DNA of 64,000 bases from Pseudomonas koreensis (lineage in GTDB: Bacteria > Pseudomonadota > Gammaproteobacteria > Pseudomonadales > Pseudomonadaceae), in the NCBI RefSeq assembly GCF_012986595.1, contig NZ_JAAQYM010000001.1, positions 682,001 through 746,000 on the forward strand. Direction: 5' to 3'. This document shows positions 45,784 through 55,203 of this stretch, piece after piece; the stretch's first letter is position 1, and every line of letters begins with the position of its first letter. Made by a program: the position numbers and the translations under genes. The notes under the pieces are model-generated. The model ran no database searches and was not told the DNA's origin. It saw only the letters and a list, made by a program, of their open reading frames with translations.

Positions 45784-47100
45784 ATGACGACCAGTACCGC
45801 TTACAGCGCCACCGCGCCTGCCCAGCCGACCAACTCTGCCACCCGCGTGGCGACGGCGAGTTTCATCGGCACCGCCATCGAGTTCTACGACTTCTACGTC
45901 TATGCCACCGCCGCCGCATTGGTGATCGGGCCGGTGTTCTTCCCGCAAACCTCCGGCACTGCGCAGATGCTCTCGGCGTTTCTCACGTTCGGCATCGCTT
46001 TCCTCGCCCGACCGTTGGGTTCGGCGCTGTTCGGCCATTTCGGTGACCGCATCGGGCGCAAATCGACCCTGGTCGCCTCGCTGTTGCTGATGGGCGTGTG
46101 CACCACGCTGATTGGCGTACTGCCGGGTTACGACAGCATTGGCGCCTGGGCACCGATTCTGCTGTGTGTGCTGCGGTTCGGTCAGGGTTTGGGGCTGGGC
46201 GGCGAATGGGGTGGCGCGGCGCTATTGGCGACGGAAAACGCGCCCAAGGGCAAACGGGCGTGGTTCGGCATGTTCCCGCAGCTCGGCCCGTCTATCGGTT
46301 TTCTCGCGGCCAACGGCCTGTTCCTGACCCTGGCCATGACCCTCAACGACGAACAATTCCGCAGCTGGGGCTGGCGGATTCCGTTCCTGCTCAGCGCGGT
46401 GCTGGTGATGGTCGGTCTGTACGTGCGCCTCAAGCTCCACGAAACCCCGGTATTCGCCAATGCCATCGCTCGTCAGGAGCGGGTCAAGGTGCCGCTGGTC
46501 GAGCTGTTCAGCCAGTACTGGGCGCCAACCCTGCTCGGCGCGGCGGCGATGGTGGTGTGCTACGCGCTGTTTTACATCTCGACGGTATTTTCCCTGAGCT
46601 ACGGCGTGTCCACCCTCGGCTACAGCCGGGAAACGTTCCTTGGATTGCTTTGCTTTGCCGTACTGTTCATGGCCGCCGCAACGCCGCTGTCCGCCTGGGC
46701 CAGCGACCGTTACGGGCGTAAACCGGTGCTGATCATCGGTGGCGTGCTGGCGATTCTGTCCGGATTCCTGATGGAACCGTTGCTGACACAGGGCTCGACC
46801 TGGGGCGTGGCGCTGTTCCTGTGCATCGAGCTGTTCTTGATGGGCGTGACGTTTGCGCCCATGGGTGCACTGCTGCCGGAGCTGTTCCCGACGCACGTGC
46901 GCTATACCGGCGCATCGGCCGCGTACAACCTCGGCGGCATTGTCGGCGCCTCGGCGGCACCGTTCTTCGCACAGAAACTGGTGGCGATGGGGGGGTTGAG
47001 TTATGTAGGCGGGTATGTGTCGGCGGCAGCGGTGCTGAGTTTGATTGCGGTGCTGTGCCTGAAGGAAACGCGTGGCAACGATCTGAATCAGGTTGCCTGA
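45784..47100 (+). CDS. MFS transporter, metabolite:H+ symporter family
   Basis: A 438-residue, 12-helix permease of the MHS branch (related to ShiA, ProP and KgtP), recognised by GTAIEFYDFYVYATAAALVI and the loop GHFGDRIGRKSTL, with VWASDRYGRKP-type repeat (AWASDRYGRKPVLI) after helix 6. ATG 45784 is used: AGGGA stands seven bases upstream, whereas the ATG at 45763 has GGAG only three bases away. The solute is unknown; organic acids, betaines and shikimate are the family's range. Confidence 0.92.
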   Translation: MTTSTAYSATAPAQPTNSATRVATASFIGTAIEFYDFYVYATAAALVIGPVFFPQTSGTAQMLSAFLTFGIAFLARPLGSALFGHFGDRIGRKSTLVASLLLMGVCTTLIGVLPGYDSIGAWAPILLCVLRFGQGLGLGGEWGGAALLATENAPKGKRAWFGMFPQLGPSIGFLAANGLFLTLAMTLNDEQFRSWGWRIPFLLSAVLVMVGLYVRLKLHETPVFANAIARQERVKVPLVELFSQYWAPTLLGAAAMVVCYALFYISTVFSLSYGVSTLGYSRETFLGLLCFAVLFMAAATPLSAWASDRYGRKPVLIIGGVLAILSGFLMEPLLTQGSTWGVALFLCIELFLMGVTFAPMGALLPELFPTHVRYTGASAAYNLGGIVGASAAPFFAQKLVAMGGLSYVGGYVSAAAVLSLIAVLCLKETRGNDLNQVA

Positions 47101-47115
47101 CAGAAGATCAAAAGC

Positions 47116-47180
47116 TTCGCGAGCAGGCTCGCTCCCACATTTGGAATGCATTTCCCTGTGGGAGCGAGCCTGCTCGCGAA
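47116..47180. repeat. REP pair, family C
   Basis: TTCGCGAGCAGGCTCGCTCC ... GGAGCGAGCCTGCTCGCGAA between the convergent MHS transporter and purT genes. Nearly identical, centre included, to the pair at 24802. Confidence 0.88.
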
Positions 47181-47194
47181 TGCCGCGCCTCGGT

Positions 47195-48376
47195 TTACAG
47201 CTCTACAACAACAGCCTGAGACGCACGGGTTGCCTTGGCACGAGCAGCCTCAATCGACTCATCCCGCGCCAACGCCACGCCCATGCGGCGCTGACCGTTG
47301 ACTTCCGGCTTGCCGAACAGACGCAACGCGGTATCCGGCTCGCTCAGCGCGGCGCCGAGGTTGGCGAAGGCGGTTTGAGTCGACTGCCCTTCCACCAGAA
47401 TCACCGCCGAAGCCGAAGGGCCGAACTGACGGATCAGCGGCACCGGCAGGCCAAGAATGGCGCGGGCATGCAGCGCGAACTGCGACAGGTCCTGGGAAAT
47501 CAGGGTCACCAGACCGGTGTCGTGCGGGCGCGGCGAAACTTCGCTGAACCACACCTGATCACCCTTGATGAACAACTCGACGCCGAACAGACCGCGACCA
47601 CCCAGTGCCTCGGTCACGGCTTTGGCCACGCGCTCGGACTCGGCCAGGGCAATCGGGCTCATGGCCTGTGGCTGCCAGGACTCCTGATAGTCGCCCTTCT
47701 CCTGACGGTGACCGACCGGTGCGCAGAACGTGGTGCCACCGATGTGGCGCACGGTCAGCAGCGTGATTTCGTAATCGAAATCGATGAAGCCTTCGATGAT
47801 CACCCGGCCTTTGCCGGCGCGGCCGCCTTCTTGCGCGTAATCCCAGGCTTTCTGCACGTCATCGGCGCTGCGCAGCAGGCTCTGGCCTTTGCCCGAGGAG
47901 CTCATGACCGGCTTGACCACGCACGGGAAGCCCAGGTCCTGGACGGCTTTGCTGTAGTCCTCGAAGGTGTCGGCAAAGTGGTACGGCGACGTTGGCAGGT
48001 CCAGCTCTTCAGCCGCCAGACGACGGATGCCTTCACGGTTCATGGTCAGTTGTGCGGCGCGCGCGGTCGGAATCACGGTGAAGCCTTCGGCTTCGAGTTC
48101 GACCAGAGTGGCGGTGGCGATCGCTTCGATTTCCGGCACGATGAAGTGCGGCTTCTCGGCTTCGATCACCGCACGCAGGGCGGCGCCATCGAGCATGTTG
48201 ATCACGTGGCTGCGATGCGCAACCTGCATGGCCGGCGCGTTGGCGTAACGGTCGACGGCAATCACTTCAACGCCCAGGCGTTGCAGCTCGATCACCACTT
48301 CCTTGCCCAACTCACCACAGCCACACAGCAATACGCGGGTCGCGGTCGGCGACAATGGAGTTCCGATACGGGTCAT
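47195..48376 (-). CDS. purT: Formate-dependent GAR transformylase
   Basis: ATP-grasp enzyme making formyl-GAR from formate in purine synthesis. The 393 residues start with [21 protein letters not shown] and contain ATP-grasp motifs [45 protein letters not shown] lies six bases before the ATG. The other purine gene in the window, purL, is 14 kb away. Confidence 0.97.
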   Translation of the reverse strand: MTRIGTPLSPTATRVLLCGCGELGKEVVIELQRLGVEVIAVDRYANAPAMQVAHRSHVINMLDGAALRAVIEAEKPHFIVPEIEAIATATLVELEAEGFTVIPTARAAQLTMNREGIRRLAAEELDLPTSPYHFADTFEDYSKAVQDLGFPCVVKPVMSSSGKGQSLLRSADDVQKAWDYAQEGGRAGKGRVIIEGFIDFDYEITLLTVRHIGGTTFCAPVGHRQEKGDYQESWQPQAMSPIALAESERVAKAVTEALGGRGLFGVELFIKGDQVWFSEVSPRPHDTGLVTLISQDLSQFALHARAILGLPVPLIRQFGPSASAVILVEGQSTQTAFANLGAALSEPDTALRLFGKPEVNGQRRMGVALARDESIEAARAKATRASQAVVVEL

Positions 48377-48476
48377 CTCAGGTCCTCAAAGAAGCGGATC
48401 ATCGAGGAAAGCAACGCCAGACGCGCTTTCCATGGGGAGAAAGCGCGGCATTTTACATGAACCCGAGGGTTTGGCT

Positions 48477-48944
48477 TCAGCTGGCGACAGCCTGTTTGCG
48501 CTCACGCCAGGCCATGATCAGCCAAACCGCAGTCACGCCGGCGAACTTCGAGGCCAGTGCGGTGATGATCACCGGCGGCGTCATCAGGTCGATCATGCCG
48601 AAGAAGATGAAGGTGTCGAGAGGAATGCTCAGCGCCGAGCTGATCCACAAGCGGTCACGCAACGGGCGTTTGGTGACGCTGAACACCAGCCAGTCGATGC
48701 ATTCGGAGATCGCGAACGCCGTGGCGCTGGCCAGGGCGATGGACGGATCGGAAGTGACGTAGGACAGCACCAGCGCTGCCAGCATCGCCACGATGGCGCC
48801 GTGGCCGAAACGGGTCTGCACCATGTCGCGCAACACAAACACCAACCCGCCCCACGCCGACCAGATGATGTCCAGGTGGGGGGCGGTGGAAAAGGCGAAG
48901 TTGATCAGCACGACGCTGCTGATGTAGGCGATGAGAAAAATCAT
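48477..48944 (-). CDS. VUT family protein (putative queuosine-precursor transporter)
   Basis: A 155-residue membrane protein with five or six helices (MIFLIAYISSVVLINFAF at the start), matching the Vut_1 family that includes the queuosine precursor transporter YhhQ. It has the ISECIDWLVF and LWISSALSIPLDTFIFFG segments of that family. ATG 48942-48944 is preferred because the first helix begins there and AGG is eight bases upstream; an extension to 49022 is possible. Substrate by family only. Separated from purT by 100 bases. Confidence 0.85.
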   Translation of the reverse strand: MIFLIAYISSVVLINFAFSTAPHLDIIWSAWGGLVFVLRDMVQTRFGHGAIVAMLAALVLSYVTSDPSIALASATAFAISECIDWLVFSVTKRPLRDRLWISSALSIPLDTFIFFGMIDLMTPPVIITALASKFAGVTAVWLIMAWRERKQAVAS

Positions 48945-49037
48945 GGCGGCGACCTGGGAAATTGGCGCACAGGTTACTTGAGGAGAAGATTTCGGCCAAG
49001 TCAGCTTACGATTTGTATACAAGGTTGAGGCTTACCT

Positions 49038-49141
49038 GTGGCGAGGGAGCTTGCTCCCGTCAGGCTGCGCAGCAGTCCCTGCTTTCAAGAGCAAAAGAGG
49101 GGGCCGCTTCGCGCCCCGGCGGGAGCAAGCTCCCTCGCCAC
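49038..49141. repeat. REPIN, family B
   Basis: Arms TGTGGCGAGGGAGCTTGCTC and GAGCAAGCTCCCTCGCCACA, between the VUT gene and the DUF1289 gene. Confidence 0.88.
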
Positions 49142-49162
49142 AAAAGCGCTTCGACCGATATC

Positions 49163-49372
49163 TCAGCGCTTGGCCGGGATCATCCACACCAATCCACTCG
49201 CCTTCGCCCGCTCATGACACAACCCCAGCACCACGCGGCGCTCGTCATTGGTCATGCGGCCCCAGCGGGTGATCTCCGCGACCGTACGCTGGCAGCCAGT
49301 ACAAATGTCATCCTCATCCAGTGCGCAGATATTCACGCATGGCGAGGCGACAGGTCTTTCAGGCGTGCTCAT
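49163..49372 (-). CDS. DUF1289 family protein
   Basis: A 69-residue protein with the family's four-cysteine pattern ([21 protein letters not shown]) followed by [13 protein letters not shown]. The cysteines suggest metal binding; function unknown. Its ATG overlaps the stop of the gamma-carbonic-anhydrase gene by four bases, so they are co-translated. Confidence 0.92.
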   Translation of the reverse strand: MSTPERPVASPCVNICALDEDDICTGCQRTVAEITRWGRMTNDERRVVLGLCHERAKASGLVWMIPAKR

Positions 49373-49893
49373 TGTTCTTGCTCTACCAGATCACGCGCGT
49401 AGCGCTGCGAGTTATGCACATAGTGCGCGGCGCTCGCTTCGAGCATCTTCTTCTGCGGCTCGGTCAGCTCACGCACGACCTTGCCCGGCGAGCCCATCAC
49501 CAGCGAACCATCCGGAATTTCCTTGCCCTCGCCGATCAGCGAATTGGCGCCAATGATGCAGTTCTTGCCGATCTTTGCGCCGTTGAGTATCACCGCGTTA
49601 ATGCCGATCAGACTGTAATCGCCGACGGTGCAGCCATGCAGCATGGCGTTATGACCGATGGTCACGCCGGTGCCGATGGTCAGCGGATAGCCCATGTCGG
49701 TGTGCATCACCGTGCCGTCCTGGACGTTGCTGTTCTTGCCGATCAGGATCAGTTCGTTGTCGCCGCGCAGCACGGCGTTGAACCAGACGTTGGCGCCCTC
49801 TTCCAGTTTGACCTTGCCCACCAGCACGGCATTGGGCGCGACCCAGCTCTGTGGGTGGGTGTCGACGCGGGCGTCGCCCAGGCGGTATTTCAT
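49369..49893 (-). CDS. Gamma-carbonic anhydrase-like hexapeptide protein
   Basis: A 174-residue left-handed beta-helix protein of the YrdA/CaiE/gamma-CA family. Hexapeptide repeats run through the middle ([50 protein letters not shown]), with the metal-binding histidines at VMHTD and IGHNAMLHG. Activity cannot be confirmed: many members bind zinc but are inactive. ATG 49891-49893 has GAGG eight bases upstream. Next to DUF1289 and a Nudix gene, a common Pseudomonas cluster. Confidence 0.9.
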   Translation of the reverse strand: MKYRLGDARVDTHPQSWVAPNAVLVGKVKLEEGANVWFNAVLRGDNELILIGKNSNVQDGTVMHTDMGYPLTIGTGVTIGHNAMLHGCTVGDYSLIGINAVILNGAKIGKNCIIGANSLIGEGKEIPDGSLVMGSPGKVVRELTEPQKKMLEASAAHYVHNSQRYARDLVEQEQ

Positions 49894-49940
49894 CTTGTTT
49901 TCCTCAGGGCTCACGATGACGGGCCATTCGAGCGATGGCT

Positions 49941-50540
49941 TCAGGTATTGATATAGCTTTTGGGGGGATGGTGCAGGCTGATCTGCTCGTCATAGAGCAG
50001 ATTGATCAACTCGACGATCATGATCGCCGTCAGCCCCCAGATCTTGAATTCGCCGTAACGATAACTCGGCACATACCAGCTACGGCCCTGGTAATCGATA
50101 CGGTGCGTGTGTTCGCGCGGGTCTTTGCGGAAGAATTCCAGCGGCACGTTGAAGACTGCAGCGATCTCGGCATCGTTGGCCTGGTATTCGACAAAGTCCG
50201 GGATCACCCCGACATAAGGCGTGACCTTGATCCCGTGCAGCGAAATCAACGGGCTGAGCGGGCCAATCACCTCGACCAGCCCCGGCGGCAGGCCGATTTC
50301 TTCCTCGGCCTCGCGCAGGGCGGTGAAAATCAGGTCAGGGTCTTCCGGGTCGCGGCGTCCGCCGGGAAAAGCAACCTCGCCGCCGTGGGTCGAGAGGCCG
50401 CTGGCGCGCAGGGTCAGCACCAGCTCGGGCTCGTCACTGCGGGTGATCGGCACCAGAACAGCGGCCTCGGGGAAACGTTTATCGGTCTCCAGCGTGCGCG
50501 GTGTGTGGTTGCTTACCCGATGCAGTAGCTCGTCCAGCAT
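49941..50540 (-). CDS. CoA pyrophosphatase-type Nudix hydrolase
   Basis: A 199-residue Nudix enzyme of the NudL branch, which cleaves CoA to phosphopantetheine and 3',5'-ADP. It shows the CoA-pyrophosphatase signature [19 protein letters not shown], followed by the Nudix box end [11 protein letters not shown]. Divergent from the second Nudix gene at 50687; the 47 bases before the carbonic-anhydrase-like gene suggest a shared transcript. Confidence 0.9.
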   Translation of the reverse strand: MLDELLHRVSNHTPRTLETDKRFPEAAVLVPITRSDEPELVLTLRASGLSTHGGEVAFPGGRRDPEDPDLIFTALREAEEEIGLPPGLVEVIGPLSPLISLHGIKVTPYVGVIPDFVEYQANDAEIAAVFNVPLEFFRKDPREHTHRIDYQGRSWYVPSYRYGEFKIWGLTAIMIVELINLLYDEQISLHHPPKSYINT

Positions 50541-50686
50541 GAGTGTTCTCGATCTGTGCCTTACCCTGCATCATGCACCAATCATGGCAGCCGCCCAAGC
50601 CCCTCGCCGGGCCATGTCGCGAAACGACAACTTGCCGACCGGCACCGCTGCACGCCAAGATAGGCGCAGCATTCAGGAACCCCAGC

Positions 50687-51238
50687 ATGAAATTTTGCAG
50701 CCAGTGCGGCAACCCGGTGACCCAGCGTATTCCCGAAGGCGACTCGCGGCTGCGATTTGTCTGTGACAGCTGTCAGACCATTCACTATCAAAACCCCAAT
50801 ATCGTGGCCGGTTGTGTCGCGACCTGGGGCAGCCAGGTGTTGCTCTGCCGCCGCGCCATCGAACCGCGCCTCGGTTACTGGACGCTGCCCGCCGGGTTCA
50901 TGGAAAACGGCGAGACCATCGAGCAGGCCGCCGTCCGCGAAACCGCCGAGGAAGCCTGCGCCCGGGTGCGCAACCTGAGCATCTATACCCTGATCGACGT
51001 GCCGCACATCAGCCAGGTGCACGTGTTCTTTCGGGCCGAACTGGCCGATCTGGATTTCGCCGCCGGCCCCGAGAGCCTCGAAGTGCAACTATTCGACGAA
51101 GCCGACATTCCCTGGGACGAGCTGGCTTTCCGCACGGTGGGGCGTACCTTAGAATGCTTCTTCGCTGACCGCCGCGCCGAAACCTACCCGGTTCGCTCCG
51201 AGTCGATACCGCCGCTGGCTCAGCCTGCCATTGACTGA
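50687..51238 (+). CDS. Zinc-ribbon Nudix hydrolase
   Basis: A 183-residue Nudix protein with an N-terminal zinc ribbon (C4-x2-C7 and FVCDSCQTIHYQNP) and a Nudix box GFMENGETIEQAAVRETAEE followed by AC where the consensus has xG. The group is usually described as ADP-ribose pyrophosphatase-like; substrate unproven. AGGA lies eight bases before ATG 50687. A longer in-frame extension upstream is unlikely because the zinc ribbon starts at this ATG. Confidence 0.9.
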   Translation: MKFCSQCGNPVTQRIPEGDSRLRFVCDSCQTIHYQNPNIVAGCVATWGSQVLLCRRAIEPRLGYWTLPAGFMENGETIEQAAVRETAEEACARVRNLSIYTLIDVPHISQVHVFFRAELADLDFAAGPESLEVQLFDEADIPWDELAFRTVGRTLECFFADRRAETYPVRSESIPPLAQPAID

Positions 51239-51250
51239 CTCAAAAAATCC

Positions 51251-51288
51251 AAAGATCAAAAGATCACAGCCTTCGGCAGCTCCTACAC
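51251..51288. repeat. Single REP unit, family A
   Basis: AAGATCAAAAGATCACAGCC then TTCGGCAGCTCCTACA without a partner, between the Nudix and L,D-transpeptidase genes. Confidence 0.75.
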
Positions 51289-51321
51289 TTAACACTGCGT
51301 CATTCTTGGGGAATCGTTTCA

Positions 51322-51837
51322 ATGCGCTGGTTGCTTGCCCTGTTTTGCCTGTCGTTCGTCTCAGTCTCCCAAGCGTCCTTCGTGACCACCGTGACGCCGT
51401 CGAATACCCCGATGATCGAAAAAATCCTGGTGCTCAAATCGGCGCATCAACTGCAGTTGATTGCCGATGGAAAGCCGATCAAGACCTATCGCATCTCCCT
51501 GGGCAAGGGCGCGAAAAAAGGTCCGAAACTGATTGAAGGCGACAAACGCACCCCGGAAGGCTTCTATTGGATCGACTGGCGCAAGGTCAGCGAAAAATTC
51601 AACCTGGCGATGCACATCTCCTACCCGAACATCAGCGATTCGGCGCGCGCCCGGCGTGAAGGCGTCGAGCCTGGCGGGATGATCATGATCCACGGCACGC
51701 CCGACACCGAGGACACGCCCGAAGATCTGTTCCACACCCTGGACTGGACCGACGGCTGCATCGCCATGCGTAACATGGACATGCGCGAGGTCTGGGGCCT
51801 GGTGCCGGACGGCACGATGATCGAGATTCGCCCTTAA
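51322..51837 (+). CDS. L,D-transpeptidase (YkuD domain)
   Basis: A 171-residue exported protein with signal peptide 1-19 (LLALFCLSFVSVSQA). The YkuD domain contains the active-site region MIMIHGTP (His) and WTDGCIAMRNMDM (catalytic Cys) in the order expected. Likely cross-links peptidoglycan or attaches proteins to it; small single-domain form without LysM. Confidence 0.92.
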   Translation: MRWLLALFCLSFVSVSQASFVTTVTPSNTPMIEKILVLKSAHQLQLIADGKPIKTYRISLGKGAKKGPKLIEGDKRTPEGFYWIDWRKVSEKFNLAMHISYPNISDSARARREGVEPGGMIMIHGTPDTEDTPEDLFHTLDWTDGCIAMRNMDMREVWGLVPDGTMIEIRP

Positions 51838-51850
51838 ACGGACCGACAAT

Positions 51851-51986
51851 CTGTGGCGAGGCAGCTTGCTCCCGCTCGGTTGCGAAGCAGTCGTAAAAGC
51901 TGAACACGCGGCACGTCAGACAGTTAGCGGTGACTGGGTTTGGGGCTGCTTCGCAGCCCAGCGGGAGCAAGCTCCCTCGCCACAGA
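51851..51986. repeat. REPIN, family B
   Basis: Arms CTGTGGCGAGGCAGCTTGCT and AGCAAGCTCCCTCGCCACAG. The left arm has GGC for GGG, a mismatch in the stem. First of two palindromic elements in the 443-base gap before the nag regulator. Confidence 0.86.
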
Positions 51987-52030
51987 TGTGACCAACCACC
52001 GCTACCTTTGGTCGCTCTCGAAAAAATAAA

Positions 52031-52114
52031 TCAAAAGATCGCAGCCTTCGGCAGCGCCTACAGGGGTGATACCACTCTCGACTGTAGGCGCTGCCGCAGG
52101 CTGCGATCTTTTGC
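52031..52114. repeat. REP pair, family A, GCGCCTAC variant
   Basis: Both arms carry the compensating change GCAGCGCCTACA / TGTAGGCGCTGC in place of GCAGCTCCTACA, which keeps the stem paired. Arms are in tail-to-tail order like the pair at 18431. Confidence 0.84.
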
Positions 52115-52131
52115 TTTCTGCATGCCACCTC

Positions 52132-52150
52132 TAATACCACTTCAAGACAA
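52132..52150 (-). promoter_or_regulatory. Upstream operator candidate (O1) for the nag regulator
   Basis: On the minus strand TTGTCTTGAAGTGGTATTA, 16 of 19 bases identical to the promoter operator at 52205-52223 and in the opposite orientation, with about 55 bases between. Likely a second binding site for the GntR repressor. Confidence 0.6.
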
Positions 52151-52198
52151 CCCGCCCATAACCCGCCATTTCATTGGACTACAGGCCAATTCCCTGCG

Positions 52199-52227
52199 TT
52201 GACATGGTATTCAAGTGGTATTAATTT
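52199..52227 (+). promoter_or_regulatory. nag operon promoter with embedded operator (O2)
   Basis: Consensus -35 TTGACA at 52199-52204, 17-base spacer and weak -10 TAATTT at 52222-52227. The spacer is almost entirely the repeat-like sequence TGGTATTCAAGTGGTATTA (52205-52223), with TGGTATT occurring twice. A repressor bound here would block the polymerase. Leader to the regulator ATG about 45 bases. Confidence 0.65.
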
Positions 52228-52280
52228 TCGCCCCACAAGCGAGCAACAACAATCCTATACTCGCGCCGGAAATGACCTAC

Positions 52281-53012
52281 ATGAACGACCTCCAGGCCCT
52301 ACGCCCAGATGACTCCCAGCCGACCCCGCTGTACTTGCAGCTGGCGCGCAATCTGGAATCGGCGATCCATGCCGGGCAGTGGAAGGCCGAGCAGGCGATG
52401 CCGTCCGAGCGCAACCTCAGCGAGCAACTGGGGATCTCCCGGGTCACCGCCCGCAAGGCGCTGGAAGTCCTGCTCGATCAAGGTCTGATCCGCCGCCTGC
52501 AAGGTTCCGGCACCTTCATCACACCCCGCCTGGAACAACCACTGTCGCGCCTCTCGGGATTCAGCGAAATGCTCCGCCTCAAGGGCTTCGTGCCCAGCTC
52601 GCAGTGGCTGGAGCGCGAAGTAACCCTGCCGACCCACGAAGAACTGATCCGCCTGAGCCTGTCGCCGAACGACAAGGTCGCGCGCATGAAACGCCTGCGC
52701 AAGGCCGACGACACGGTGATGGCGATCGAGATGAGCACCCTGCCCGCCTCGATCATGCCCAAGCCGCAACAGGTCGGCGATTCGCTCTACGAATACCTCG
52801 ACGGCATCGGCAAACCGATCGTCCGCGCCCTGCAGCACATTCAGGCGATCAACGCCTCGGACGAGTTCGCCGCACTGGTCGGCATCGCCCCCGGCACCGC
52901 CATGCTGCTGATGACCCGGGTCGGCTACCTCGAAGACAACACGCCGATCGAAGTCACCGACACCTATTGCCGCAACGACTACTACGACTTTGTTGCAGAG
53001 CTTCGTAGATAA
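52281..53012 (+). CDS. nagR: GntR/HutC-family regulator of GlcNAc catabolism
   Basis: A 243-residue regulator with N-terminal GntR winged helix (PLYLQLARNLESAIHAGQW; MPSERNLSEQLGISRVTARK) and a C-terminal UTRA ligand-binding domain (EVTDTYCRNDYYDFVAELRR). Members of this group bind amino-sugar phosphates such as GlcNAc-6-P. It heads the nag operon and is probably autoregulated through O1/O2. ATG 52281 is used; an ATG three codons earlier is possible. Its last codons form the first copy of a 16-base tandem repeat. Confidence 0.9.
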   Translation: MNDLQALRPDDSQPTPLYLQLARNLESAIHAGQWKAEQAMPSERNLSEQLGISRVTARKALEVLLDQGLIRRLQGSGTFITPRLEQPLSRLSGFSEMLRLKGFVPSSQWLEREVTLPTHEELIRLSLSPNDKVARMKRLRKADDTVMAIEMSTLPASIMPKPQQVGDSLYEYLDGIGKPIVRALQHIQAINASDEFAALVGIAPGTAMLLMTRVGYLEDNTPIEVTDTYCRNDYYDFVAELRR

Positions 53013-53046
53013 AAGAGCTTCGTAGATAAAGAGCTGCGTCGATAAG
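52998..53046 (+). repeat. Three-copy 16-base tandem repeat at the nagR stop
   Basis: GAGCTTCGTAGATAAA occurs at 52998 and 53015, and GAGCTGCGTCGATAAG at 53031. The first copy encodes the regulator's last residues (ELR R stop). Confidence 0.85.
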
Positions 53047-53069
53047 CGCGGCCAAAAGCGAGAACCAAA

Positions 53070-54176
53070 ATGTCCGAAGACAACATCCTTACCGCCAGCG
53101 GCTGGATTCGCGGCCGGCTGATCCACGAACACGGCAAAGTCGTGTCGATCGAAGGCGTGCCGTGCGATCCGGCCGACAATGACCTGCCCTATCTGCTGCC
53201 GGGTTTCATCGACCTGCACGTCCACGGCGGTGGCGGCAAAGACATCATGGAAGGCGCCAGCGCCTTCGAAACCATCACCAAAACCCACGTGCGCTTCGGC
53301 ACCACCTCGCTGCTGGCCACCACCATGACCGCGCCGAGCGCCGAGATCTCCAGTGTGCTCAAAGAGGTCGGAGCATTCTGCGAACAGCGTCCGCAAGGCG
53401 CCGCGCGGGTACTCGGCGTGCACCTGGAAGGCCCGTACATCAACCCCGGCAAACTCGGCGCGCAACCAAACTTCGCCCACACCGCGTTGATGGCCGAAGT
53501 CGAGGAATACCTGGCACTGGCGCCGATCCGCGTGATCACCATCGCCCCGGAAATCGCCGGCCACGACGGTTTGATCCGTGAGCTGAGCAGTCGTGGCATC
53601 CGCATGCAGATCGGCCACACCCTCGGCAGCTACGAGGAAGGCGTCGCCGCCCTGGAGGCTGGTGCCACCAGCTTCACCCATTTGTACAACGCCATGAGCC
53701 CGCTGCATCACCGCGAGCCGGGGATCGTTGGCGCCGCGCTGGCCCACGCCAAGTTCGCCGAGCTGATCCCGGATCTGCTGCACGTGCACCCCGGTGCGAT
53801 CCGCGTGGCCCTGCGTTCGATCCCGTGCCTGTATTGCGTCACCGACTCGACCGCCGCCGCCGGCATGCCCGACGGTGAATACAAACTCGGCAGCCACACC
53901 GTGACCAAATGCCTGGGCGGCGTGCGCCTGCCCGACGGCACGCTGGCCGGCAGCACCCTGACCATGGATCAGGCCCTGCGCAATCTGGTGAAGATCGGTT
54001 TGCCGATCAGCCAGGCCTCGCAACGTCTTTCGCAATTCCCCGCCGACTACCTCGGCATCACCGAACGCGGGCGCCTTGAACCAGGCGCCTGGGCCGACTG
54101 CGTGCGGCTGGATCGCTCACTCACACTGACCGCCGTCATGGTCGAAGGAGAAGACATTGACTTCAAAAATGCTTGA
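53070..54176 (+). CDS. nagA: N-acetylglucosamine-6-phosphate deacetylase
   Basis: Removes acetate from GlcNAc-6-P. The 368 residues show the amidohydrolase features: metal ligands in GFIDLHVHGGGGKD, GVHLEGPYINPGKLG, the HTLGSYEEG segment and THLYNAMSP, and the catalytic Asp in VTDSTAAAG. It overlaps the following SIS-domain gene by 20 bases. Second gene of the operon. Confidence 0.96.
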   Translation: MSEDNILTASGWIRGRLIHEHGKVVSIEGVPCDPADNDLPYLLPGFIDLHVHGGGGKDIMEGASAFETITKTHVRFGTTSLLATTMTAPSAEISSVLKEVGAFCEQRPQGAARVLGVHLEGPYINPGKLGAQPNFAHTALMAEVEEYLALAPIRVITIAPEIAGHDGLIRELSSRGIRMQIGHTLGSYEEGVAALEAGATSFTHLYNAMSPLHHREPGIVGAALAHAKFAELIPDLLHVHPGAIRVALRSIPCLYCVTDSTAAAGMPDGEYKLGSHTVTKCLGGVRLPDGTLAGSTLTMDQALRNLVKIGLPISQASQRLSQFPADYLGITERGRLEPGAWADCVRLDRSLTLTAVMVEGEDIDFKNA

Positions 54177-55179
54177 AGAGGCACTGTCCTCGTTCGAGGC
54201 CGTGCAAGCCCAACTGGAGCAACTCGATCCACAGATGATCGAGATCGCCGGGCGCCTGCGCCGTCAGCCGCCGCAAGTGGCGATGACCGTCGCGCGCGGC
54301 AGCTCCGACCACGCGGCGAGCTACTTCGCCTACCTGACCATGCAGCAGCTGGGCGTGCCGGTGGCGTCGTTGCCGATGTCGGTGGTGACCATGCAACAGG
54401 CGCCGTTGAAGGTCAGCGGTCAGGTCGCGTTCGCTTTTTCGCAGTCGGGTCAGAGCCCGGATCTGGTCAACAGCCTGCGCCTGTTGCGCAAGCGTGGCGC
54501 ACTCAGCGTGTCGATGGTCAACGCCGCCGATTCGCCACTGGAAGCGGCCTGTGAATTCAGCCTGCCGTTGCTCGCCGGTACCGAAAGCAGTGTCGCGGCG
54601 ACCAAGAGCTTCATCGCCACCCTCAGCGCCAGCGCCCGTCTGATCGCGCACTGGAAAGAAGACAGCGAACTGCTGCAAGCGCACAACGCCCTGCCCGAAG
54701 GCCTGCGCGAAGCGGCGCAACAGGACTGGAGCGCAGCGATCGATGCGCTGCGCGATTGTGAACGCCTGATGGTCATCGGCCGTGGTGCCGGTTTCGCCAT
54801 CGCGCAGGAAGCCGCGCTGAAGTTCAAGGAAACCTCGGCGATCCAGGCCGAAGCGTTCAGCAGCGCCGAAGTCCGTCACGGCCCGATGGCGCTGATCGAC
54901 GAGCACTACCCGCTGCTGGTGTTCGCCCCGCGCGGTGCCGAGCAGGCGGGCCTGGTCAGCCTGGCGGCAGAGATGCGTCAACGCGGCGCCCGCGTGTTGC
55001 TCGCCGCGCCGGACGACATTCTCGAACGCGACCTGACCCTGAGCCGCGCCGAACACCCGGCCCTCGACCCGATTCTGGCGATCCAGAGTTTCTACGTGAT
55101 GGCCGCAGGCCTGGCCGTGGCCCGGGGCATGGACCCGGATCAGCCGCGCCACCTGAGCAAAGTGACCCGTACCCACTGA
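54157..55179 (+). CDS. SIS-domain glucosamine-6-phosphate deaminase (NagB-II type)
   Basis: A 340-residue protein with two SIS sugar-isomerase domains, like the isomerase half of GlmS but without the glutaminase domain. Motifs include VARGSSDHAASYFAYL, FSQSGQSPDLV and the GPMALIDEHYPLL segment. In GlcNAc operons lacking classical NagB this protein converts glucosamine-6-P to fructose-6-P and ammonia; that role is inferred from context and family. The start overlaps nagA by 20 bases. A REP pair separates it from the PTS genes. Confidence 0.9.
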   Translation: MTSKMLEEALSSFEAVQAQLEQLDPQMIEIAGRLRRQPPQVAMTVARGSSDHAASYFAYLTMQQLGVPVASLPMSVVTMQQAPLKVSGQVAFAFSQSGQSPDLVNSLRLLRKRGALSVSMVNAADSPLEAACEFSLPLLAGTESSVAATKSFIATLSASARLIAHWKEDSELLQAHNALPEGLREAAQQDWSAAIDALRDCERLMVIGRGAGFAIAQEAALKFKETSAIQAEAFSSAEVRHGPMALIDEHYPLLVFAPRGAEQAGLVSLAAEMRQRGARVLLAAPDDILERDLTLSRAEHPALDPILAIQSFYVMAAGLAVARGMDPDQPRHLSKVTRTH

Positions 55180-55203
55180 TAACCAAGACGGACGACGAAT
55201 CCC

